The position numbers and the translations under genes were made by a program. Below, piece after piece: positions 32,333-41,678 of a stretch of 64,000 bases of DNA (its first letter is position 1; each line of letters opens with the position of its first letter). Origin of the DNA: Aureitalea marina (GTDB taxonomy: Bacteria > Bacteroidota > Bacteroidia > Flavobacteriales > Flavobacteriaceae). Location: the NCBI RefSeq assembly GCF_002943755.1, contig NZ_MQUB01000001.1, positions 2,406,501 to 2,470,500 on the forward strand. The letters are read 5' to 3'. Below the pieces are notes generated by a model. The model saw nothing but the letters and a program-made list of their open reading frames with translations, was not told the origin of the DNA and made no database searches.

Positions 32333-34207
32333 ATGAGCATCATTTATTATCGTTTGTGGATAGTACTGCTGTTAATGACCTTTTCTACTGTAAGGGGTCA
32401 AAATGACAGTATACAAGAGCTGGCACAAGATAGCCTCCTGGCTAAACAGGAGATTGCTACCGATAGCCTCTTGGAAGTAGCTCGTCAGAGCATGATAGCC
32501 GATAGCCTCGAACGGGCTCGCCTTTTGGAGCAGCTGGCGGAAGTACGGGCAAACGATCAAGCCGAAAAGGAACGTATCAAGGCCCAGATCGATTCGCTGC
32601 AAAAGGCCCAGCTGCGAAAAGTGGCTCGTATGCAACGGGAGGCAGATTCGTTAAGAGCGGTTACCAAAGGGGTGGCCGTGGTCATTTTTGGCGATACCAT
32701 TTTCCAGATCTATTCCAAACTGGGTCCCAATACCCCTAGAGAACGAGCCAATGATATCGTTCAAGAGGTTGAGTTCCTGGTCAGTGAAGAACAGTTTGAT
32801 CCTCAACAGATCAGGATAGTCGATAGCGACGATAACACAGATGTCTATCATCAGGAGGACATCTTATACACGGTAACCACCAAGGATGCCGTTTGGATGA
32901 ACCAAGAACGAGCTTCCCTCGCAAAAGCATATACCGATAAACTTAAGTCCAGTTACATCGCCTATAAAGAGCGCACCAGCCTTCCCGCCCTACTGAAACG
33001 GATAGGTTGGTTGGTACTCACAATCCTGTTGTTCTTTTTTGGCATAAAATACCTCAACAAAGGGCTAAAGCGATTCAACTTTTGGATTGTTAAGCGGGCA
33101 GATAAATACATGAATGGTGTCCAGTTAAAGGACTATGAGTTCCTCTCCAAATCGCGTCAACGCCAACTGGTTCTTTGGGCTCTGAATCTGGGTAAATGGA
33201 TCTTTATAGTGCTGCTGGTTTATCTTGCCCTGCCAATCATTTTTAGCATTTTCCCAGCCACAGAGGGCATCGCCAGAACCCTGATCAGTTATATACTGGA
33301 TCCGCTATCCAGTTTTTGGAATGCGCTGATCGAGTTCATCCCAAACCTCATCACCATTGCGGTGATCATCTTTATCACCCATCACCTGATTCGATTCTTG
33401 AGATTCTTGTCTGAGGAAGTTAGATCGGGCAAACTGGAAATTCCAGGCTTTTATCCAGACTGGGCCAAACCGACCTTCAACTTGATACGGATATTGGTCA
33501 ACCTGTTTGCCTTTATTGTCATATTCCCATACCTCCCAGGGAGTGATTCTCCGGTATTCCAGGGAATAAGTGTTTTCCTGGGCTTGTTGATATCCCTTGG
33601 TTCATCTTCGGCCATTGGCAATATTATTGCCGGATTGGTCATTACCTACATGCGTGCATTTAAGATCGGTGATCGGGTCAAAATAGGTGAAACGACGGGA
33701 GATGTGATTGAAAAATCACTTCTGGTTACCAGGGTGCGAACCATCAAGAACGAAGAAGTGACCATACCAAACTCCTTCATTCTGAACGGAAGTACAATCA
33801 ATTATACAGCAGCGAGCCAAGAGCGAGGATTAATCCTAAATACGGCTATTACAATTGGTTACGACGTGCCCTGGCGTGATGTGCACAAACTGCTGATCAG
33901 TGCTGCTATAAAGACAGAACTGATCATGGAAGAGCCGGGCCCTTTTGTTTTTCAGACCGGACTAGATGATTTCTATGTGAGCTATCAGATCAATGCTTAT
34001 ACTCACCAACCGGAAAAGGCGGCGGCTATTTATTCGGAATTACACGCCAATATTCAGGACGCTTTCAACGAAGCAGGTGTCGAGATTCTGTCGCCACACT
34101 ACCGGGCTGCAAGGGACGGAAATATACTGACAATCCCACCTGATTACATTCCACCTGATTACAAGGCCCCTTCCTTTCGTGTATCAAACACTAAAAAGGA
34201 TCAATAA
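32333..34207 (+). CDS. Mechanosensitive ion channel (MscS family), large form
   Basis: 624 residues. After a signal peptide comes an alpha-helical, Glu/Arg-rich periplasmic region (about 25-200), then four or five membrane helices (WLVLTILLFFFGIKYL; GKWIFIVLLVYLALPIIFSI; LITIAVIIFITHHLI; LVNLFAFIVIFPYL). The MscS pore and beta domain follow: GSSSAIGNIIAGLVITYMR, KIGDRVKIGETTGDVIEK and VTIPNSFILNGSTINYT. It opens under membrane tension to release solutes. It follows the DUF6515-like gene by 63 bases. Confidence 0.93.
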   Translation: MSIIYYRLWIVLLLMTFSTVRGQNDSIQELAQDSLLAKQEIATDSLLEVARQSMIADSLERARLLEQLAEVRANDQAEKERIKAQIDSLQKAQLRKVARMQREADSLRAVTKGVAVVIFGDTIFQIYSKLGPNTPRERANDIVQEVEFLVSEEQFDPQQIRIVDSDDNTDVYHQEDILYTVTTKDAVWMNQERASLAKAYTDKLKSSYIAYKERTSLPALLKRIGWLVLTILLFFFGIKYLNKGLKRFNFWIVKRADKYMNGVQLKDYEFLSKSRQRQLVLWALNLGKWIFIVLLVYLALPIIFSIFPATEGIARTLISYILDPLSSFWNALIEFIPNLITIAVIIFITHHLIRFLRFLSEEVRSGKLEIPGFYPDWAKPTFNLIRILVNLFAFIVIFPYLPGSDSPVFQGISVFLGLLISLGSSSAIGNIIAGLVITYMRAFKIGDRVKIGETTGDVIEKSLLVTRVRTIKNEEVTIPNSFILNGSTINYTAASQERGLILNTAITIGYDVPWRDVHKLLISAAIKTELIMEEPGPFVFQTGLDDFYVSYQINAYTHQPEKAAAIYSELHANIQDAFNEAGVEILSPHYRAARDGNILTIPPDYIPPDYKAPSFRVSNTKKDQ

Positions 34208-34216
34208 GATCCCTAT

Positions 34217-35344
34217 TTACCTTTTGGTATAGTGCACTCCCCTTTGGGCAAGGTGATTCAAGAAATAATCAAAACAACCGGGATGACCTCCAATTAGTTC
34301 CGGTGGAAAAACCCCATGCTGATCAAAGTGACCGTCCAGTAACCAATTGGCAGCAGCAGTGGCGGTATAACCAGTAGTTCTGGACATAGAAGATATCCCA
34401 GTCTCAGGATCGTACTCATCGTGTAAGTCGTAAATAACCTCAGTGGCTTTGCCGTCTTTATCGGTTCCCTTTAAACTAACTCGCATAACTGTGATCTCAG
34501 GTTCGTCTTCTCCTAATTTCCACTCATTAAAGAGTATCTTACTGGTAAAGTCCAGGGGGGTGACCTCCTGTCCATTGACCTGCACCGGATCCTCATTGAA
34601 GAATCCACTCTCCTTTAACACCCGAACATACTCGACATGACCAGGATATCGCAAGGTCTTCTCCTTCATGTTGGGAATATGATCCATGGTAAAAATCAAG
34701 GACCTTAAGCCATCGGAATTAAAGGATTCCAAGGTTCCAACTCCATCAAACTCTACGTATTCGCAATCTGTCAAGGCTTCTCGGACGATCATCTGACCAT
34801 TTTCCACATAACGAGCCGGCCTGGTATACTCTTCGATCACATCGACTGGTGAAAAAGGGGCCTTGTAAGCGAAAGGCCATTTCTTGACCTTGGGCAATCC
34901 TCCCACCAGGCATTCAAAATCTGTTATGGTCATTTGCTCATTGTAATGACCCAAGATAATGTTGTCCATCCCAGGTGCCACACCACAATCGACAATGGCC
35001 GTCACCCCATGCTCCTTAGCCAACTGATCCAGATCCAATGAATTCTCTGGGAAAAAGGCGATATCGACTACATTTTTACCGGATTGAATGATCGTCTTCA
35101 AAGTCTCAAAACCCAGGAAACCAGGAACTGCACTAACAACCAAATCGGCAGTCTCAATGCATTTGACCAGATCATCCTTGTGAGTTACATCCAGGACCTC
35201 GGTGTTGAGTTGGGGCTGTCTTTGCTTCAATTTCTCAAGGACGTCGGAGCTTCTATCCGTTACCGTTACATGATGTTTTTGGGCCAGGTCTATGGCCATG
35301 GCAGAACCTACCATGCCGGCACCCAATACGACTATATTGTGCAT
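34217..35344 (-). CDS. Saccharopine dehydrogenase-family oxidoreductase
   Basis: 375 residues. The Rossmann motif VVLGAGMVGSAMAIDLA is at residues 5-21, followed by VTDRSSDVLEKL and the catalytic-domain segments VDIAFFPENSLDLD, AIVDCGVAPGMDNIILG and a C-terminal TGYTATAAANWLLDGHF. The arrangement resembles lysine 6-dehydrogenase or homospermidine/carboxynorspermidine-type members. The substrate is not determined. It is convergent with mscS (9 bases between stops) and monocistronic. Confidence 0.88.
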   Translation of the reverse strand: MHNIVVLGAGMVGSAMAIDLAQKHHVTVTDRSSDVLEKLKQRQPQLNTEVLDVTHKDDLVKCIETADLVVSAVPGFLGFETLKTIIQSGKNVVDIAFFPENSLDLDQLAKEHGVTAIVDCGVAPGMDNIILGHYNEQMTITDFECLVGGLPKVKKWPFAYKAPFSPVDVIEEYTRPARYVENGQMIVREALTDCEYVEFDGVGTLESFNSDGLRSLIFTMDHIPNMKEKTLRYPGHVEYVRVLKESGFFNEDPVQVNGQEVTPLDFTSKILFNEWKLGEDEPEITVMRVSLKGTDKDGKATEVIYDLHDEYDPETGISSMSRTTGYTATAAANWLLDGHFDQHGVFPPELIGGHPGCFDYFLNHLAQRGVHYTKR

Positions 35345-35531
35345 ACTATTTACAATTTAAAAGTGACTGATTAACTTACGATCAAAGACAATGACTACAA
35401 TCCGGGGATTCGGATCCAAGGCATCAACGGAAGTGATTTGATATAAAACTTAGCCATTTCAGAGATTGGTGGTCTAATTTATTAAATTGTTGTTCTCTAA
35501 GCTAAAGTTCGACCTGATTTAATCTGTCAAG

Positions 35532-36047
35532 ATGATAAAAATTCCATCTTTCCTTTTGGTGATATTGCTTTTGATCCCTGCTACAGGTTGGGCGCAACAC
35601 GGCTTTGAAAACACCAAGGTTTTTGATAAGTCCAAGGCCTCGCCTAAAGCAACTTTGACAGATATCGATTGGATCGCAGGACATTGGCGGGGAGAAGCTT
35701 TTGGCGGCATTACAGAAGAGATCTGGTCTCCTCCTTTGGGGAACTCCATGATGTGTAGTTTTAAGCTAGTGATGGATGGTGAGGTTCAGTTCTATGAAAT
35801 TGTTACAATTAGTGAGGTAGAAGAGACCCTGGTACTAAAACTAAAACACTTTCATGGGGACCTGAAAGGATGGGAGGAGAAGGATGAAACCGTCAATTTC
35901 AAACTGGTCGAAATTCAGGAAAACCACGTCTATTTTGACGAATTTACCTTCGAAAGGATATCCGATGATGAAATGATCATCTATGTGGTAGCCGATATAG
36001 ATGGCCACAAGGATGAGATCGCGTTTCCCTACAAACGCTTTCAATAA
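35532..36047 (+). CDS. DUF6265 family secreted protein
   Basis: 171 residues. A signal peptide (SFLLVILLLIPATGWAQ) and then the family hallmark IDWIAGHWRGEAFGGITEEIW, with GNSMMCSFKLVMDGEVQFYE behind it. This is a small lipocalin-like beta-barrel of unknown ligand. It lies 18 bases before the PIG-L gene, likely co-transcribed. Confidence 0.85.
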   Translation: MIKIPSFLLVILLLIPATGWAQHGFENTKVFDKSKASPKATLTDIDWIAGHWRGEAFGGITEEIWSPPLGNSMMCSFKLVMDGEVQFYEIVTISEVEETLVLKLKHFHGDLKGWEEKDETVNFKLVEIQENHVYFDEFTFERISDDEMIIYVVADIDGHKDEIAFPYKRFQ

Positions 36048-36065
36048 AGAAATAACTTAATCATT

Positions 36066-36944
36066 ATGTTCAGAACTTATCGCGCAGTATTGGTCCTATT
36101 CATTGCCAGCTTTACCATGCAGGCTCAAATGACCGATGTATACGTGTCTGCCCACCCTGACGACTGGCAGCTATTTATGAATCCAAATGCCTATCACAGT
36201 TTAAAGAAAGACCAACATAAGGTGATCTTCCTGCATACCACTGCCGGAGATGCGGGTGCAGGAACAGGAGAGAACAATTATTACCTGGCGCGAGAAGAAG
36301 GCAGTCTTAGAGCCATTAGGTTGATGGTCAACACCCTGGTGGGGAGCAATACCTTGGGAACTGAGCTCAACGAGACGTCAGTCTCCTATTACGGGCACCC
36401 CATTAAGCGAATGGAATACGGTAATGCGGTCATCTACTTTCTGAGGCTACCAGATGGCAACTACTACGGGCCCGGGTATCCTGTCCACGACAATAAAAGT
36501 TTGCAAAAACTGCTCAAAGGAGAGATCTCCAATATTCAAACCGTCGACCAAAGCACGAGCTATAAAGATTTCCGGGACCTGTCTATGACCATCACGGAAT
36601 TGCTTCAAAAAGAAAGATCTGTCGGAGATACCTTGCGCCTCAACATAGCCGAGACCGATACCCTGGTCAACCCAGGTGATCACTCCGATCATCGTTACTC
36701 ATCATACCTTATGCAAGGATTGGCCAAAGATGCAGGGGTTCAGTTTATCCGTTTTTACATTGAATATCACACCAATACCCTGCCCATGAATGTTTTCCCT
36801 GAGGATTACCTGATCTCTGCCGGAGTTTGGGGAGCAACAGCATCTGGGCTTTCGGACATGGAGCACAACAGCACTTGGGACTCTGTTCATAATTCGTGGA
36901 TCGGCAGGCAATACTTCCGCGAAGAGGAACTTTCGCCTGAGTGA
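36066..36944 (+). CDS. PIG-L family deacetylase, secreted
   Basis: 292 residues with a signal peptide (VLVLFIASFTMQAQ). The zinc site of the LmbE/PIG-L fold is visible: SAHPDDWQLF supplies His-Pro-Asp-Asp, and HSDHRYSSYLMQ the later His. Relatives deacetylate GlcNAc-linked or similar small substrates. Export to the periplasm suggests a glycan-type substrate, by inference. TTAGDAGAGTGENNYYLARE is the usual loop following strand 2. Confidence 0.88.
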   Translation: MFRTYRAVLVLFIASFTMQAQMTDVYVSAHPDDWQLFMNPNAYHSLKKDQHKVIFLHTTAGDAGAGTGENNYYLAREEGSLRAIRLMVNTLVGSNTLGTELNETSVSYYGHPIKRMEYGNAVIYFLRLPDGNYYGPGYPVHDNKSLQKLLKGEISNIQTVDQSTSYKDFRDLSMTITELLQKERSVGDTLRLNIAETDTLVNPGDHSDHRYSSYLMQGLAKDAGVQFIRFYIEYHTNTLPMNVFPEDYLISAGVWGATASGLSDMEHNSTWDSVHNSWIGRQYFREEELSPE

Positions 36945-37005
36945 TTAAACCTAATGGGAAAATACCCAGCAAATTTGTAACTTATTGATCGTTAAATACT
37001 TGATT

Positions 37006-37383
37006 ATGAAACGTTGGATTAGTCTTTTTGCAATTTTAATGATGATTTTCGGCTGTGAAGGCAACAATTCGGAGTACGATCAGCCGGATGACAACAACCC
37101 GCCGGACAATGACCTTCCCAGTACCTTGGTCTTGAATATCACAGAGATGGAAGAGGATACCTTATTGATAGAATGGAACCGCCCAGCGGAGTTGGACGGG
37201 GCAGTTCAATACAAGCTTATGGGTGGTTGGATCGAGCTTCACCAATTCTCCAGCAAACAGGATGTTATCACATTAAGGGTAAGTCCAATTCCCGAACTGG
37301 GAGAGATTACCGTGGAGGCCTGGCAGGGAGACTCCCGAATGATATTACACCCAGGACCGGACGCTATTAGTCCTAACGAATGA
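37006..37383 (+). CDS. Small lipoprotein of unknown function
   Basis: 125 residues from ATG 37006; the lipobox is IFGC with Cys17. An acidic DDNNPPDNDLP linker is followed by one fibronectin type III-like strand pattern (LVLNITEMEEDTLLIEWNRP). Its stop overlaps the arginase-family start as ATGA, so translation is coupled. The pairing of a lipoprotein with a cytoplasmic ureohydrolase is odd and unexplained. Confidence 0.65.
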   Translation: MKRWISLFAILMMIFGCEGNNSEYDQPDDNNPPDNDLPSTLVLNITEMEEDTLLIEWNRPAELDGAVQYKLMGGWIELHQFSSKQDVITLRVSPIPELGEITVEAWQGDSRMILHPGPDAISPNE

Positions 37384-38159
37384 GCAAAATAATTGTTCAA
37401 GGAATAGCCTACGACGCCAAGTCTTCCTTCCTGAAAGGGCCGGCAAAAGGACCGGCAGGTATACGACAGGCATTGGGATCCGGATCCATGAACCTCTGCG
37501 CAGAAGATGGGACCAACCTTGAAAGTCTCGATATTACTGATCTGGGGGATTTTCACTTATCAGACTATCACCAAATCTTGGAAACAAGCCGCGAAAACCT
37601 GGCAAAAGGAGAGAAACTCTTTAGTCTGGGAGGAGACCATTCGGTCACTTATCCCATAGTAAAGGCTCATTTTGAAGCAGGTCTAAAGTTTGACCTTTTA
37701 CACATTGATGCCCATACCGATCTGTACGAGGATTACGAGGGTGATCGATTTTCACATGCGTGTCCAATGGCCAGGATCATGGAAGAAGGTTTAGTGGGTC
37801 GCATGGTACAGGTAGGCATCAGAACCCTGAGCCCCCATCAGCAAAAGCAGGCAGCTCGATTCGGAGTAGAGATTCATGAAATGCGGCATAAATACGATTG
37901 GCCGGAACTAAAATTTGACCGTCCAATCTATATCACCTTGGATATGGATGCCCTCGATCCCGCTTTCGCTCCTGGGGTTTCCCATCATGAACCTGGCGGA
38001 TTTAGTACTAGAGAACTCATTCGGTTGATCCAAAATCTGGATGTAGAATTAGTTGGTTGTGACTTGGTGGAATACAATCCAGAACGAGATATTGATCAGC
38101 GTACGGCCTATTTAGGCGCTAAGCTGTTTAAGGAATTGATGGCCAAGTTGGTCAAGTAG
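37380..38159 (+). CDS. speB: Agmatinase/arginase-family ureohydrolase
   Basis: 259 residues. The two-manganese site of the family is complete: GGDHSVTYPIV, HIDAHTDLYEDYEGD, and the distal LDMDALDPAFAPGVSHHEPGG. Agmatinase would give putrescine and urea; formimidoylglutamase or guanidinobutyrase are alternatives that the sequence cannot exclude, so the symbol is provisional. The ATG is coupled to the preceding lipoprotein stop. Confidence 0.85.
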   Translation: MSKIIVQGIAYDAKSSFLKGPAKGPAGIRQALGSGSMNLCAEDGTNLESLDITDLGDFHLSDYHQILETSRENLAKGEKLFSLGGDHSVTYPIVKAHFEAGLKFDLLHIDAHTDLYEDYEGDRFSHACPMARIMEEGLVGRMVQVGIRTLSPHQQKQAARFGVEIHEMRHKYDWPELKFDRPIYITLDMDALDPAFAPGVSHHEPGGFSTRELIRLIQNLDVELVGCDLVEYNPERDIDQRTAYLGAKLFKELMAKLVK

Positions 38160-38169
38160 ATTCATGAAT

Positions 38170-38757
38170 CTATTGCCTGCGAACCATTTCCAAATTAATG
38201 ACATCTTTCACAACCACTTTCATCAGCTTTCCGTTATCGTAGTGGTAGGACCCTTTACTTTTATCCAACAAATACACCCCCGGTGAATCGGATTCCTCAC
38301 TTACGGAGGGAGTCTTCATGTTGGATTCTGAAAAAGTAGATTTAACGCCTTTTGGTTCTTTGAAGAAAAAAAGAGAGGAACTATAGGTGATCTCATCCCC
38401 GAGATCCACAGAATTCTTGCCATTCTTAGACCCTACCATTTTACCTCCTGTATCCTGCACTTTTACCCATTTATCCAATTTGTCATTGAGGTAAAGTTCG
38501 TAGTCACTTTCGTGTAGGACCCCATCAATGTATTCTACCTGAAGATCATAATGGCATTTCTTTATGGTCAAGATCCTTTAGGTGATATCAGTCTGTACTC
38601 TATAGGTCACGGAGTTTCCATTGACTCGTTTGGAGGCTGTCAAATCCCCGATGTCCTCTCCTTTGTGGAATATATCAATTATGTTCTTGTGCTGGCCCTC
38701 TTGTGCAATAAGCGAAGCAGACAGAAGTACCAGTGGCAGTAATAAAGAGAGTCGCAT
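38170..38757 (-). pseudogene. DUF6134-like secreted protein interrupted by an in-frame TAA
   Basis: Read from ATG 38757 the frame encodes a signal peptide (RLSLLLPLVLLSASLIAQ), then IIDIFHKGEDIGDLTASKRV, reaching TDIT before TAA at 38578-38580. The same frame continues without any shift through RILTIKKCHYDLQVEY to the end at 38170. Together they make a 195-codon protein like the flavobacterial DUF6134 family as I recall it. A single nonsense change (for example at a former TTA, CAA or AAA) explains it. Taken alone, the 3' part lacks an export signal and has only a TTG start. Confidence 0.7.
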
Positions 38758-38910
38758 CAGATCTGAATATTAAGAATTCGAATGGAAAATAGGAATTTCT
38801 AACATCAATTGACCTAAGGATTTAATTCTTATTTCGATAGAAGCACCCAATGATCAATATGTATACTCACAATATTGTCGTAATTTTAAGTATAATCTAC
38901 TCTCGTAAAT

Positions 38911-40788
38911 ATGAAACCACATTATTTGGCCTTAGCACTTCTCGTGCTAGTTGGCTGTAAAAACCAGGAGGCCGATCAAGCTGAACCGGCCATGGAGGAA
39001 TCCACCGAAACAACAAATTCAACCACAGACAAAGGGTATCCCACTGAGGTCTACTTCGGAGACACCCACCTGCACACCGAGCTTTCTATGGATGCCGGTG
39101 CCTTTGGAAACCGTTTGTCCGTAGACGATGCCTATCGCTTTGCCAAAGGAGAGGAAGTGACCTCCTCCTCTGGCGTTACGGCTAAACTTTCAAAACCCTT
39201 AGATTTCCTGGTGGTCGCTGACCATTCTGACGGTATGGGATTATTCCAGGCATTGATGAACAACGAAGAATGGGTGATGGAATTTGAACAAGGCAGAAAA
39301 TGGGCCGATCTGATAGATGAAGGCAAAGGTGCAGAAGCTGCTGTAGATTTGATCAAGAATTTTTCTCAGGGGACCATGGAAATGAATCCCAACACCCCAG
39401 AACTCATGGAGTCTGTTTGGAAGATTACTATAGATGGGGCCGAAAAGCATAATCAACCAGGTAAATTTACCGCCTTCATCGGCTATGAGTGGACTTCCCT
39501 AATAGCCGGGAACAACTTGCACCGTGTTGTTATTTATAGGGACAACGGAGAAAAGACTATTGGTCATTTACCTTATATAGCGGATGTAGGTGGAAGTCCG
39601 GATCCAGAAAAACTTTGGGAGAACCTGCAGAGTTATGAGGACAAGACCGGAGGCCAGGTCTTGGCAATTCCACACAATGGAAACCTGAGTAACGGGATCA
39701 TGTTTGCCCGTACAACAGTAGACGGAGACCCATTTGACTTGGACTATGTGCAACGACGTCAACGATGGGAACCCATATATGAGATCACCCAGATCAAAGG
39801 AGATGGGGAGGCTCACCCCTTCCTTTCGCCCAATGATGAATTTGCAGATTTCGAGAACTGGGATTTCGGAAACCTGGATCTATCTGCCGTGAAGACCAAT
39901 GAAATGCTGGAAGGCGAATACGCCCGATCTGCGCTAAAAATGGGACTTCAGTTTAAAGGATCTTTAGGTGTTAACCCATACAAAATGGGCTTTATCGGTA
40001 GTACTGATGCCCATACTTCTTTGGCTACCGCAGATGATCCCAATTTCTTTGGAAAGGCGGCCAATGTAGAGCCCTACAAAGAAAGATGGGAACACCCGTT
40101 TATCGAATCTGAATTGGCCAGTATAATAACCTGGCAAACGGTCGCCTCCGGTTACGCGGCGGTCTGGGCACAAGAAAATACCAGGGAATCTCTTTTCGAC
40201 GCCATGATGCGTAGAGAAACTTACGGTACTACCGGTTCCCGTATGAAGATCCGTTTCTTTGGAGGCTGGGACTTTACTGATGCTGATCTGGAAGGAGATT
40301 GGGTGGCCAATGGTTACGAGCGAGGTGTGCCCATGGGAGGCGATCTGAAGAATGGAGTAGACAAAACTCCTTCATTTATTGTTCACACCCTTATGGATCC
40401 CGATTACGGGAGCCTGGATCGGATTCAGATCGTAAAAGGCTGGCTCAATGCCGATGGAACTACAGGTGAAAAAGTGTACGACGTTGTTTGGAGTGGCGAT
40501 CGTCAGATGGATGCCAACGGAAAGGTTCCTTTAGTAGCCAACACGGTCAATGTTAAAGATGCAACCTGGGACAACTCTTCCGGAGCCCCAGAATTGAGCA
40601 CTGTATGGACAGACCCTGATTTTGATCCTTCACAGGAGGCTTTTTACTATGTTCGCGTGCTGGAGATCCCTACCCCCAGATGGACACTTTACGACAAAGT
40701 CAACCTAGGAGCTGAGATGCCGGATAATGTCCCAATGACCATGACCCAGCGGGGGTATACTTCGCCCATCTGGTATTCGCCCATGTAA
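38911..40788 (+). CDS. DUF3604 lipoprotein
   Basis: 625 residues. Lipobox LVGC (Cys16) after LALALLVLV, then an acidic linker and the DUF3604 domain, which begins VYFGDTHLHTELSMDAGAFG with a PHP-like HxH metal site, followed by FLVVADHSDGMGLF and later IGSTDAHTSLATADD. The fold is PHP-like and the substrate is unknown. It starts a tight three-gene operon with PpiC and HupE-like genes. Confidence 0.92.
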   Translation: MKPHYLALALLVLVGCKNQEADQAEPAMEESTETTNSTTDKGYPTEVYFGDTHLHTELSMDAGAFGNRLSVDDAYRFAKGEEVTSSSGVTAKLSKPLDFLVVADHSDGMGLFQALMNNEEWVMEFEQGRKWADLIDEGKGAEAAVDLIKNFSQGTMEMNPNTPELMESVWKITIDGAEKHNQPGKFTAFIGYEWTSLIAGNNLHRVVIYRDNGEKTIGHLPYIADVGGSPDPEKLWENLQSYEDKTGGQVLAIPHNGNLSNGIMFARTTVDGDPFDLDYVQRRQRWEPIYEITQIKGDGEAHPFLSPNDEFADFENWDFGNLDLSAVKTNEMLEGEYARSALKMGLQFKGSLGVNPYKMGFIGSTDAHTSLATADDPNFFGKAANVEPYKERWEHPFIESELASIITWQTVASGYAAVWAQENTRESLFDAMMRRETYGTTGSRMKIRFFGGWDFTDADLEGDWVANGYERGVPMGGDLKNGVDKTPSFIVHTLMDPDYGSLDRIQIVKGWLNADGTTGEKVYDVVWSGDRQMDANGKVPLVANTVNVKDATWDNSSGAPELSTVWTDPDFDPSQEAFYYVRVLEIPTPRWTLYDKVNLGAEMPDNVPMTMTQRGYTSPIWYSPM

Positions 40789-40802
40789 AGAACAGATAGT
40801 CA

Positions 40803-41678
40803 ATGAAAAGACTTTTACAGGAGCCGCTACTCCACTTCGCCCTGATTGGAGTAGCGCTCTTTTTACTTTATTGGATCGTTAGTCCCGAGCAAGAATCCGA
40901 AAATCAAATACTGATTGACGATTCTGATATAAACGAGATCGTTTCCAAATTCGAATTGCAATGGAACCGGCCTCCGAATGCTCAGGAATTGAGCGGATTG
41001 ATGGGTGAAATGATCCAGCAGGAAGTGTTCTATCAGGAAGGGCTTCGGCTGAACCTGGATCACAATGACGAGATCATCAAAAGAAGACTATCCCAGAAAA
41101 TGCAGTTTCTCTCCAACGATCTCGCGGACATGGTCCAGCCATCCGAGGACGAACTGCAGTTACATTTGGACAACAATTCAGAGAAGTTTCAGACCCCGGC
41201 TTTTTACAGTTTCTACCAGATCTATTTTAGTCTAGACTCCGGTGAAGACCCTAAGGAACGAGCACGATTTGTCCTGGATGCCAGCAATGGCAAGAGTTTT
41301 TCCGAGATGCGGACCGAGGGTGATCCGATAGCTTTAAAATATTATTACGAGAAGATCACGGACTTCAATCTCAGGAGACAACTAGGAACCGAATTCCTGA
41401 TCAGCATGCAACAATTGCAAACCGGAAGCTGGGTTGGACCTATCAGTTCCGGTTACGGTTACCATTTAGTTTACCTGGAAGATGTTGTAGCTCCCAAAAC
41501 CCCTCCACTTGACGAGGTGAGAGAAGAAGTCTTGGCCGATCTGAATTATGTCCGCCAGGGCGAACTGAAAGCTTCCATATTCAAAGAATTATTGAGTCAG
41601 TATGAGCTTGTTTTCGACTTCCAGGCTGAAGAACTCTCTGGTGTGGAAGAGATCATTAGAAATGATCTACAGGAATGA
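40803..41678 (+). CDS. PpiC-type peptidylprolyl isomerase
   Basis: 291 residues. One N-terminal membrane helix (FALIGVALFLLYWIV), a helical SurA-like chaperone segment, then a parvulin domain (FYQIYFSLDSGEDPKERARF; SWVGPISSGYGYHLVYLED). It probably sits in the inner membrane facing the periplasm. It starts 14 bases after the DUF3604 stop and overlaps the HupE-like gene by ATGA, so the three are co-expressed. A folding role for a partner in the operon is inference. Confidence 0.88.
   Translation: MKRLLQEPLLHFALIGVALFLLYWIVSPEQESENQILIDDSDINEIVSKFELQWNRPPNAQELSGLMGEMIQQEVFYQEGLRLNLDHNDEIIKRRLSQKMQFLSNDLADMVQPSEDELQLHLDNNSEKFQTPAFYSFYQIYFSLDSGEDPKERARFVLDASNGKSFSEMRTEGDPIALKYYYEKITDFNLRRQLGTEFLISMQQLQTGSWVGPISSGYGYHLVYLEDVVAPKTPPLDEVREEVLADLNYVRQGELKASIFKELLSQYELVFDFQAEELSGVEEIIRNDLQE

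Noticed and set aside
38170-38571. Stand-alone 133-residue gene with a TTG start
   Set aside because: The same frame continues upstream through a TAA to an ATG with a signal peptide, so it is better read as the 3' part of an interrupted gene.
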